DNA from: Limnoraphis robusta CS-951
GTDB taxonomy: Bacteria; Cyanobacteriota; Cyanobacteriia; Cyanobacteriales; Microcoleaceae
Length of the DNA: 23,791 nt
Reading direction: 5' to 3'
NCBI RefSeq assembly: GCF_000972705.2
Contig: NZ_LATL02000349.1
Coordinates: 1-23,791 of the forward strand
This document shows positions 8,090 through 15,134 of the stretch, in pieces. Position 1 is the stretch's first letter; each line of letters starts with the position of its first letter. The notes beneath the pieces were generated by a model, which worked only from the letters and a program-made list of their open reading frames with translations, was not told where the DNA came from and searched no databases. The position numbers were made by a program, and so were the translations under genes.

Positions 8090-8355
8090 CCGTCTTTCCT
8101 CTGAATTAGCGGTTAGTTTCCTCCAAAAAACCCTGCATATAGTCATATTAACGAGAAATAGGATTAGATTCTATCCAGAAAGATTAGAGGGAGAAATCAT
8201 TATCATCGCAGGTGACGAAACAGAAGAACCTATCCCCCAACTCCTCTTATACGAGGTTAGGGGAGACATTTCCCTCCTTTTAGGGGGGACTGAGGGGGGT
8301 AATTCCACCTCAGCAGTTCAGAAACAAGTTCATTATTAATTAGCTGAAAATCGCT
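8090..8355. other. Convergent intergenic region with G/C-run repeat
   Basis: This lies between the ends of the GNAT (+) and the large exoprotein gene (-). It carries an imperfect hairpin (CCCCCAACTCCTC ... GAGGTTAGGGG, about 8234-8264) and then runs of G such as AGGGGGGACTGAGGGGGG. That pattern is a dispersed cyanobacterial intergenic repeat. An overlapping frame through it encodes nothing recognisable. It may serve as a bidirectional transcription stop, but no clear T-run supports this. Confidence 0.5.
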
Positions 8356-11300
8356 TTATTCCTCAGAATTACATTGATTTGGGAGAGGTTGAGGTTGACG
8401 CTGAACTCCCGTTTTTGTTGGGTCATAACCCACTAATATAACATCTCCTTTCTCATCTCTTATCCATCCCCTCGCCGGAACAATAGTTCTAGAATCAACA
8501 GTATTATTATCCCGTTTTTTTGATTGTTGTTGACGACGTTGGGAGGAACGATTAACTGAAGGAGTCACAGGTTCAATCAGAGACAATTCCAACTCGGGAA
8601 CTGCAAATAAATCTTGAGTTGGGTTGAATGCAATACCGCCTCGTCCAGTAATAATAAATTGACTGTCTCCTCTTTGTTTGCAGGGGTCTTGAGCGATTAA
8701 TGCAGCAGGGTCAACAACTTCAACTTGAGTTGATTCTGGCGGGTCAAAATTGAGAGTATCATCAATAGAAAGTTCTCCAGCAGCATTAATAATACTATTT
8801 TGAGATTGTAAAACTGCTAATTCGGCACTTTCCAAAGGACGAATATTAATATTACTCCCTCCCGTTGGGTCAAACGCACTGGTAACAATTTGACTGTTTT
8901 CTAACAATACTAAAAAATTTGAATTAATATCAATATTTCCATCAAACGTTTGACCGCTTTGACTTCCTGCGGCAGAAATTGCGCTTTGACGCCGCACGCT
9001 AATATCGGGTGAATTGATAGTAATATTTCCCCCCTGACCCGTAATGGATTCTGCTTCCAAACGTCCTTCATTTTCTAGGCGAACTTGGGAAGCACTCACG
9101 TCTATATTTCCGGGATTACCTCTACTACTCTGACTACCTACTAAAATAGCAGATTGATTTCTAACTGTTAATTGTTCAGCATCAATCGTTACCGTTCCTC
9201 CATTACCCACCCCCGTTTCAGAAACTATTGCACCAATAAAAGAATTACCTATTAATTCAATAGTTTCGGCTTGCAAGTTGATCGGCCCTGCATCTCCAAT
9301 TCCGAAAGCTGCTGTAGACAAGAAAGCTTGATTGCTCACAGTTAAACGTCCGGTTTCAATAATGATATTTCCACCATTTCCTATAGCTCCTTCTTGTCCA
9401 ACAGTAGCGTTAATTGATGTTCCTTCCCCATCAATAACAACTGATTCTGAGGCTTGAATGAAGACCGTTCCTCCTCGGCGATTTTGGGGTATTTCAACAG
9501 AAGTGATTTCGGATTCATTGGGTAAGAGAACTCCTGAAAAAATTCTAGAATTATTCAGCACTCTAATTTGTTCGGTTTCAATAGTAATATCTCCTCCATT
9601 ACCCGCACCATCCGTTCCACTAGAAATAAACACCTGATCATCAAATAACACCTCTTGAGCTTGTATACTAATTGAACCTGAAGAACCCGTTCCCGAACTA
9701 TCAGTACGAATTGTTACTCCATCTGTGGCGATTAATTTCTGTGCGGTAATTGAAATATCTCCGGCGTTGCCTCCTTTACCCGCTTGAGCGACAATTCGAC
9801 TACCCAGTGTGGATGGTTCTCCTGTAAATGAAGTAATAATCGTTTGAGTTCCTCTACCGCTAATTTCGAGAGTATTGGCACGAATATCAATTGAACCCGA
9901 ACTGCCTACATCTCCTGAAAAAGTTGATATCTCTGCTCCGTTGAGAATTCTTAATTGGTCTGCTTCGAGTGTGATACTTCCCACGCTACTACCGCTAAAT
10001 ACTGTATTAGTAGATGTTTCGTCTGGTATCCTATTTGTTGACACAGCAATTGCACTGGGAAATATTATCTCTCCATTTTTACTGGAAAATCTTCCATCTC
10101 CAATTAATTCTACATCAGAAGCTTGAATATTGATAGAGCCAGCGCTACTGCCGTTTACACTACTTACTGATATACGACCTCCATCTCGAATGGTTAATCG
10201 TCCGGTTTCTAAATTAAGAGTTCCTGCGGTTCCTTCACCATTTGTAAAAACAGTTAAGCCGCTTCTTGAGGAGCGTCCATCAATATTCAACTGTCCCGTT
10301 ATCTCCACTTCATTGGCTTTGACTTGTACCAAACCTGAACTCCCCCTTCCCAAAGCAGAAGTTCCTATTTCTCCTCCCTCTCGAATTGTGAGTTTATTTG
10401 TGGTGATGAAAACGCTTCCTGCCCTTCCTTCTCCACGATTACTCCCTGTTAATATATCGCTAAAAATCGCAGTTATATCTTCAGGATCAAAAGAGGGTTC
10501 TGTACCAAATTCAACGGACTCTGGATCAAGTTGAACGGGACTTCCTCCCCTAACTTCAATAGATTCTGAAGCATTAATAATCACATCTCCTGCTTGTCCG
10601 GTATTGAAGCTACTAGCAAAGATAATACCTCCATTCCGAACGGCTAATCTGGGAGTATTAATAATAACGCTTCCTGCGCTGCCACTACCAAATGTTCGGG
10701 TATTAATTTGACTCCTAATACCACCCGATGATACGCCTATTATTTCTATAGACTCGGAAGCGTTAACGGTTATATTTCCTGTTGAACCTGTTGCTTCTTC
10801 TTCTCGGATAGTCAGTCGAATATCAGCACCATCTTGAAGGACTAAATTTCCAGTATCAATCGTAATATTTCCAATGCTACCCGTTCCAGAATTATCACCC
10901 GCTACAATAGAATCTGAAAGATCTATCTGCTGTGCTTTTATCTGAATATTTCCTGCGTTTCCGTTACCGGATGCACTTAAACTAATCTGTCCATTTATTG
11001 CATTAAGTGATGAGGTTGAAATTTCAATATTTCCCCCATCTCCAACAGCGTTTTCTCCAACATTGCTGAAAATACCACTATCTGCTAAGTCCACAGAATC
11101 GGTTGCAAAAATCGATACTAAACCTGCATTTCCTTGTCCGAATGTACTGCTTGAAATTATCGCTATATCAGTCATTCGTAACTGTCCTGTTTCTATGTAA
11201 ATATTTCCTCCATTACCCATCCCTGTCTCGTTGACGTTAGCCAAAAAACCACTCCTAAATTCACCATCAGCAGAATTTCCCGTTACCTCAACTGATGCAG

Positions 11301-12876
11301 CTTGTACCGTTATATTCCCTGCGTTTCCTTGTCCAAAAGTGTTAGTAACGATTTGCGCTCCTCCTAACAGCAATAAATTCCCTGTATTAATTTCAACTGT
11401 TCCACTATTTCCAATTGCACCTTCTCTAACCGTACTAAAAATATTACCATTTAATAATTCAACTGAATCGGTTGCTAATATTGACACGGAACCTGCATTT
11501 CCTTGTCCAAAGGTACTGCTTTGAATTATTGCTCCTTCTGTTAATCGTAATTGCTCAGTTTCAATTTCAACTTTTCCACCATTACCAATACCTAGCTCAT
11601 TAACACCAACAAAAAAACCACTCTGAAATTCACCATCTGGAGAAGTACCCGTTAGCTCAACGGATGCGGCTTTTACAGTTATATTTCCTGCATTTCCTTG
11701 TCCAAAAAGAGTAGTATTGAGAAACGCTCCACTATCTATTCTGAGTGAATTAGCCGTTATATTAATGTTTCCAGGCTGACCGATTGCATCAAAATCAATA
11801 ACGTTTCTAATCGAACTTTCTGTACCTGTTATCAAAACATTTTCTTGAGCATTAATATTAACATCTCCGCCTTGTGCTTCCCGAAAACCTAATCCATCAT
11901 CAATTCCTACCCGAATAACGCTATCACCCGATATCTCAACATTTCTCGCATTAATATTAACGTCTCCGCCTCCATTTCCACGAACGTTAATTTCTGATTC
12001 ATTGGTTAACGCTACATTTCCCCGTTGAATATTATCGGGAAATTGAAGAATGGGCGTATTGCCATTCGCCCCTACATTTGTTAATTCAATAATTCCCGGT
12101 TCAGATAAACCCCCCAATTGAATTCGACTACCCGGAGAAATTGCAAAGCCTCCATCAAATATTACATCTCCGCCTATTAATGCTAAAGTTTGATTTCTGG
12201 GAACGTTTAAGCCTTGAGGAATTAGAAATCCTGCATCATTTCTTAACGGACTTTCATCCAACCGAACAAGTTGTGGTAACGTTTGATTAACAATAGCGCC
12301 TGGATTTTCTCGAATATTCAAACCCAACGGCATATTTATCGTTAATAATGGCGGTGCTTCGGGGTTACTGGCTGCAAATTCAAAGCCATTTTCAAATAAG
12401 ATTCCATCGGCTGTTGTGGCAAAAAATGAACCGCCTACATCTAACCTGGCGTTTGGCCCAAAGACTATCCCCGCAGGATTAATTAAAAATAAATTGGCAT
12501 TCCCCAAAACGCCTAATGTTCCGAGGATTTCTGAAATATTTCCCCCGGTAACGCGAGTTAGTATATTGATAATATTATCGGGATTTGAAAAGTAGGCGCC
12601 TCGTCCCTCTCTAATATTAAATTCTTGAAAACTATGAAATAAGTTAGACCCGCGAACCGCACCCCCATCGATGCGATCGCTATTAATTCCGCGTATGTTA
12701 ACATTAGGAGTAACCACCGAATTTTCTGAACCCAGTGTGTTATCGGGGACAATTTGTGCCACAGTTGTCAACGGAGTCAGACTAAAAACTGTTGTTACCG
12801 CCGCCACAACCGAAAAGGTAGATAGACGAGAACCCATAAGTTGATCAATAAAGCGATTAAGGATTGATGAAGGCAT
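8356..12876 (-). CDS. Filamentous haemagglutinin-type two-partner-secretion exoprotein (TpsA-like)
   Basis: A signal peptide is visible (basic start, hydrophobic core SVVAAVTTVFSL, likely cut after TTVA near residue 40). The TPS secretion domain follows (about 42-170) with the NANL and NPxG-like block NANLFLINPAGIVFGPNA, the part a TpsB outer-membrane pore recognises. Residues ~200-1370 are short beta-helix repeats of the type GNAGNITVKAASVELTG, with glycine- and asparagine-rich turns. The end (about 1380-1506) carries a CKQRGDSQFIITGRGGIAFNPTQDL block common in cyanobacterial members and a basic, Q/R-rich linker. The product is probably secreted or surface-held, acting in adhesion or cell contact. 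No TpsB gene is in the window. Two consecutive 123-residue blocks (about 391-636) are a recent duplication. The ATG at 12876 lacks a good Shine-Dalgarno; an ATG 13 codons in (12837) would give a shorter signal peptide. Confidence 0.9.
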   Translation of the reverse strand: MPSSILNRFIDQLMGSRLSTFSVVAAVTTVFSLTPLTTVAQIVPDNTLGSENSVVTPNVNIRGINSDRIDGGAVRGSNLFHSFQEFNIREGRGAYFSNPDNIINILTRVTGGNISEILGTLGVLGNANLFLINPAGIVFGPNARLDVGGSFFATTADGILFENGFEFAASNPEAPPLLTINMPLGLNIRENPGAIVNQTLPQLVRLDESPLRNDAGFLIPQGLNVPRNQTLALIGGDVIFDGGFAISPGSRIQLGGLSEPGIIELTNVGANGNTPILQFPDNIQRGNVALTNESEINVRGNGGGDVNINARNVEISGDSVIRVGIDDGLGFREAQGGDVNINAQENVLITGTESSIRNVIDFDAIGQPGNINITANSLRIDSGAFLNTTLFGQGNAGNITVKAASVELTGTSPDGEFQSGFFVGVNELGIGNGGKVEIETEQLRLTEGAIIQSSTFGQGNAGSVSILATDSVELLNGNIFSTVREGAIGNSGTVEINTGNLLLLGGAQIVTNTFGQGNAGNITVQAASVEVTGNSADGEFRSGFLANVNETGMGNGGNIYIETGQLRMTDIAIISSSTFGQGNAGLVSIFATDSVDLADSGIFSNVGENAVGDGGNIEISTSSLNAINGQISLSASGNGNAGNIQIKAQQIDLSDSIVAGDNSGTGSIGNITIDTGNLVLQDGADIRLTIREEEATGSTGNITVNASESIEIIGVSSGGIRSQINTRTFGSGSAGSVIINTPRLAVRNGGIIFASSFNTGQAGDVIINASESIEVRGGSPVQLDPESVEFGTEPSFDPEDITAIFSDILTGSNRGEGRAGSVFITTNKLTIREGGEIGTSALGRGSSGLVQVKANEVEITGQLNIDGRSSRSGLTVFTNGEGTAGTLNLETGRLTIRDGGRISVSSVNGSSAGSINIQASDVELIGDGRFSSKNGEIIFPSAIAVSTNRIPDETSTNTVFSGSSVGSITLEADQLRILNGAEISTFSGDVGSSGSIDIRANTLEISGRGTQTIITSFTGEPSTLGSRIVAQAGKGGNAGDISITAQKLIATDGVTIRTDSSGTGSSGSISIQAQEVLFDDQVFISSGTDGAGNGGDITIETEQIRVLNNSRIFSGVLLPNESEITSVEIPQNRRGGTVFIQASESVVIDGEGTSINATVGQEGAIGNGGNIIIETGRLTVSNQAFLSTAAFGIGDAGPINLQAETIELIGNSFIGAIVSETGVGNGGTVTIDAEQLTVRNQSAILVGSQSSRGNPGNIDVSASQVRLENEGRLEAESITGQGGNITINSPDISVRRQSAISAAGSQSGQTFDGNIDINSNFLVLLENSQIVTSAFDPTGGSNINIRPLESAELAVLQSQNSIINAAGELSIDDTLNFDPPESTQVEVVDPAALIAQDPCKQRGDSQFIITGRGGIAFNPTQDLFAVPELELSLIEPVTPSVNRSSQRRQQQSKKRDNNTVDSRTIVPARGWIRDEKGDVILVGYDPTKTGVQRQPQPLPNQCNSEE
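10969..11706 (-). repeat. Two tandem 369-bp repeats inside the exoprotein gene
   Basis: Matching landmarks recur at exactly 369 bp: the start of GTCCAAA at 11700 and 11331, and of GTCC at 11505 and 11136. The encoded 123-residue units both read FGQGNAGNITV.AASVE.TG, then GEF.SGF...VNE.G.GNGG, then SS..FGQGNAG..SI.ATDSV. The DNA identity is high but not perfect. Unit boundaries are approximate. Confidence 0.8.
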
Positions 12877-13128
12877 CAGTTGGATTATAAACTAAAATTC
12901 TTGAATTTATCCAAATCAATTTTTGTTATTATAAAATATCGTTTGCTAAATATTTAGGTTGAGGTTGGGAGTATTTTTCCATAAAGAATTTAATTGAGTT
13001 TCAATAGTTTTTAAAACTGGTAACTAAATTTAGTTTAAAATTCTGGTTTCAATCAAGTGGTATATTGTGTTAAACACGACTTCAACTTCTATTGCTGCCT
13101 TAATTAATCGGGTTAAAATTGTCGATTA
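12877..13128. other. Intergenic region upstream of the exoprotein gene
   Basis: A 252-base AT-rich gap. A TATAAT on the minus strand (12884-12889) lies only about eight bases before the exoprotein ATG and has no convincing -35 box, so its role as a promoter is doubtful. A short TCAATTA-type heptamer repeat begins at about 13123 next to the Uma2 stop. I see no gene. Confidence 0.45.
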
Positions 13129-13740
13129 TCAATTATCAAAAATCTGTTTAACCGTCAACTCTAACTCAGGAAAAGCCAACGACTCAACTCTGTCATCCCC
13201 TCGAAATTGCATCACTTCATACTCCCCATCAACCATTGTATAAACCGAAAGCGTCGGAGATTTCGGTTCACCAATAAAGCGCCGACCACCTAAACCCAGA
13301 TAATCTACAATCCAATATTCTGGTATCCCCATTAACTCATAATCTCCCGCCTTTCTCAGATAATCATTCTGCCAGTTTGTGCTAACCACCTCCACCACTA
13401 ACCGTACCGAACTCCCCAACGAAATAATAGACTCTTTTTGCCAACGGGGTTCTTTGCTTAACTCCCCTTTATCCAACACAATCACATCCGGTTGATAACC
13501 TGATACCAAATCCAACGGTTTCAGCAAACAATCACCGGGGATAGAGTAAGGCAATTGCCTCCGCCTGATTTCAAAATGGATTTCACCCGTAATAAACCCT
13601 GTAATATTAGAGTGCGCTCCCGTTCCTAAAGGCATTTCGACAATCCTTCCGTTGTGTAGTTCATAGTTGCAGGTTGCATTTTCTGGATACCAGGCAACAA
13701 ATTCATCAAAGGAGATAGGTTTAGTAATGGTTTGAGTCAT
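13129..13740 (-). CDS. Uma2 family endonuclease (DUF820)
   Basis: This is a PD-(D/E)XK-fold protein of the Uma2 family, greatly expanded in cyanobacteria and of largely unknown role; some are thought to act in mobile-element biology or DNA repair. Visible family features are YELHNGRIVEM (E28), YQPDVIVL (P84-D85), VVEVVS (E117), the following lysine K130, and IPEYWIVDY (140-147). I use the ATG at 13740 (203 residues). The frame stays open 26 codons upstream, but that part is low-complexity DNA of the ATTCCC kind, and the family starts at MTQTI or a similar sequence. No partner gene is in the same direction. The gene is bordered on both sides by AATTATC-type heptamer repeats. Confidence 0.88.
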   Translation of the reverse strand: MTQTITKPISFDEFVAWYPENATCNYELHNGRIVEMPLGTGAHSNITGFITGEIHFEIRRRQLPYSIPGDCLLKPLDLVSGYQPDVIVLDKGELSKEPRWQKESIISLGSSVRLVVEVVSTNWQNDYLRKAGDYELMGIPEYWIVDYLGLGGRRFIGEPKSPTLSVYTMVDGEYEVMQFRGDDRVESLAFPELELTVKQIFDN

Positions 13741-13809
13741 AATAAAAGGGAATGGAAAATCTGGAATGGGGAATCGGGAATAGGATTCTGATATATTTGG
13801 GGTTGATTT

Positions 13810-13840
13810 AATTATCAATTGTCAATTGTCAATTGTCAAT
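13810..13840. repeat. Tandem heptanucleotide repeat (TCAATTG/TCAATTA), copy 1
   Basis: Four and a half copies of TCAATT(A/G) are joined head to tail. Such short tandem heptamers are typical of filamentous cyanobacteria. The array runs directly into the broken 5' edge of the PIN-domain remnant. Confidence 0.75.
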
Positions 13841-13842
13841 GA

Positions 13843-14019
13843 ATCGCCTTAGAAACTCAAGCAATCCTCACTATTATAAACCAATGTGAATTCGGACAGT
13901 GGAAACTTATCACCAGTGCAGCCTTAGACGCAGAACTTGCTCAAACTCCCGACCTTGAAAGACTGAAAAATATAAAATCAATCCTGAGTCTTGCTAAAAT
14001 TAGGGTAAATAGCAGCTAA
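13843..14019 (+). pseudogene. Truncated PIN-domain (VapC-like) toxin remnant
   Basis: The frame reads IALETQAILTII, then NQCEFGQWKLITSAALDAEL, and ends at TAA (14017-14019) after RVNSS, about 58 codons in all. This matches the inner part of cyanobacterial PIN-domain proteins, where an N-terminal LDSCCLNRPFDD block with the first catalytic aspartate should precede it. That N-terminus is missing: an in-frame TGA and the heptamer array lie immediately upstream, and no start codon is available. The 3' end is also lost at a second heptamer array. PIN proteins are Mg-dependent RNases, often toxins. This copy is dead. The identification comes from recognising the residue pattern. Confidence 0.6.
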
Positions 14020-14050
14020 TTATCAATTGTTAATTATCAATTATCAATTA
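14018..14050. repeat. Tandem heptanucleotide repeat (TCAATTA/TCAATTG), copy 2
   Basis: About four to five copies of TCAATTA-type heptamers, with one TTAATTA variant. It starts at the stop of the PIN remnant and ends at the ATG of the HsdR fragment, so it marks another recombination joint. Confidence 0.75.
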
Positions 14051-14304
14051 TGATTAAAGTGGGACAACTTGAGCGATCAACCCAAAACCGCATTATTAAA
14101 CTCTTTCAAAACCAACTCGGTTATACTTATCTGGGAAACTGGAAAGACCGAGAAAATAACCGCAATATAGAAGCCCAATATTTAACCCAATGGCTCACCC
14201 AGCGAGGCATTAACGACACCCTAATTAACAAAACCCTCAGAGAACTCGATCAAGCCGCCGCCCTTATCAACTCAATAAATCCAACTGTGCGCGGAAAAAT
14301 TTAA
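14050..14304 (+). pseudogene. N-terminal fragment of type I restriction enzyme R subunit (HsdR)
   Basis: The 84 codons read MIKVGQLERSTQNRIIKLF, then LGYTYLGNWKDRENNRNIE, and on to LINKTLRELDQAAAL. This is the characteristic beginning of HsdR, the ATP-dependent DNA translocase and nuclease of type I restriction-modification systems. The full protein is about 1000 residues; here the match ends near residue 72, and a short unrelated tail leads to a stop. The nuclease and helicase parts are absent, as are hsdM and hsdS, so restriction activity is impossible. The 3' break coincides with the end of the minus-strand recombinase fusion. Confidence 0.75.
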
Positions 14305-14726
14305 TCCAAACCTAAACTCAATTGTAAAGGACGCTGGTTTTTAGCTGTACTCTCATATAAATAATCCAAGCGGTCATAGCGCCCCGTAACCTTAAATTCC
14401 AAATTGCATAGATTTAACTGAGCTTTAATTTTTCCTTCAACTGCTACGGGCTTTCTCAACACAGGTAAAGTCTTAATAAACCGATTCGACCAGTCCAGGG
14501 TCAGCGCATCGCACTCCCCGGCCGTTAAAAGGGAGGCGATCGCATTGAGAGCGTGTTTCATCGTTGGTACAGATCCCTCGTTGAGCGATGCCAAATAGAC
14601 CCCAGCCGGATGAGCAGTCAAAGGAACGGGTCCGATCAACTTCAGACTTTGGGAATCTTTAAGATCTATCCTCATGCCCGTAAAATTGGGGGCAAGGGAA
14701 TCTTCATCGCCCAATTGGATGCTCAT
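14301..14726 (-). pseudogene. Tyrosine recombinase N-terminal fragment fused to unrelated sequence
   Basis: Residues 39-80 (HPAGVYLASLNEGSVPTMKHAL, continuing to LTAGECDALTLDWS) match the start of the SAM-like core-binding domain of cyanobacterial phage-type tyrosine recombinases, which normally runs on to KLRYQHTAA and a catalytic domain with R-H-R-Y. From about residue 81 (nt 14486) the frame continues with a different sequence (KPVAVEGKIKAQLNLCNLEF, then VTGRYDRLDYLYEST) that I do not recognise; it looks like the tail of another minus-strand gene. The catalytic domain is missing, so the enzyme is inactive. An ATG at 14726 and a good promoter upstream remain, so the fused protein could still be made. 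Confidence 0.65.
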
Positions 14727-14808
14727 TACTCTTTTGAAGTTGCGTTCTCAATATTCATTTTTTCACAAAAAAGACACTTTTGTTCTACGCGAATTACACT
14801 TGGGGTGT

Positions 14809-14836
14809 ATTATATTTTTACAGCTTGTAGTATCAA
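14809..14836 (-). promoter_or_regulatory. Sigma70-type promoter of the recombinase fragment
   Basis: Reading the minus strand: TTGATA (14831-14836), a 16-bp spacer, then a perfect TATAAT (14809-14814). The predicted start near 14802 gives a leader of about 75 nt to the ATG at 14726. Its -35 box is at the very edge of the Tn3-like remnant on the other strand. Confidence 0.6.
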
Positions 14837-14977
14837 AGGGGGAAGGATTTCGATCTGCAACCTTTAAAACTAATGCAAAAAGAAGATTTACGAGCGCTGA
14901 CACCATTGATTTTGGGACATATTAACCCTTATGGAACTTTCTAACTGGATTTGGATGAGCGACTGTTGATTGAGTAG
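14831..14977 (+). pseudogene. Probable C-terminal remnant of a Tn3-family transposase
   Basis: The frame reads YQRGKDFDLQPLKLMQKEDL, then RALTPLILGHINPYGTF, a TAA stop (14942-14944), and LDLDERLLIE before TAG. The pattern LTPxxxxHINPYGxFxLDLxxRL resembles the last residues of Tn3-family TnpA proteins. The TAA stands where a codon such as CGA would complete the usual ...TFRLDL. Everything upstream is missing. The identification is from pattern memory and is tentative. Confidence 0.35.
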
Positions 14978-15134
14978 AAGGCTCCTTGAAGAAAAAAACG
15001 CTCAAAACCTGTAGGTATAAAACTTTCAGTCTTTACGATCGCGGGTGATGTTAGCGATCGCTATTTTTACGCCGACTTAGACATTTTCTCAGCGTTAAAT
15101 GTGCTGAAAATGATTCTAGGCAAGGAAGGCTACA
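14978..15134. other. Gap downstream of the pPIWI-RE operon, possible plus-strand coding remnant
   Basis: On the plus strand a stop-free frame runs from about 14988 into the opposite-strand PIWI gene, reading KPVGIKLSVFTIAGDVSDRY and then FYADLDIFSALNVLKMILGK. The residue mix looks protein-like, but I do not recognise it and there is no start codon or ribosome site. It may be debris from another element. No terminator with a T-run for the operon is evident. Confidence 0.3.

Noticed and set aside
8052..8339. 95-codon frame overlapping the GNAT end
   Set aside because: It starts inside the acetyltransferase in another frame, and its second half is the translation of a G-run intergenic repeat.
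9875..11524. Several plus-strand frames opposite the exoprotein gene
   Set aside because: They are shadows of the repetitive beta-helix coding sequence, rich in P, L and S, with no ribosome sites.
13741..13818. N-terminal extension of the Uma2 protein
   Set aside because: The extension translates low-complexity intergenic sequence and the heptamer edge; the family start is at the ATG at 13740.
13123..14050. CRISPR-like array
   Set aside because: The TCAATT(A/G) units are seven bases long, joined without spacers, and no cas genes are present.
14553..14925. Two overlapping plus-strand frames across the recombinase fragment and its promoter
   Set aside because: They lie opposite a recognisable recombinase start and use two different frames; neither translation resembles a protein.
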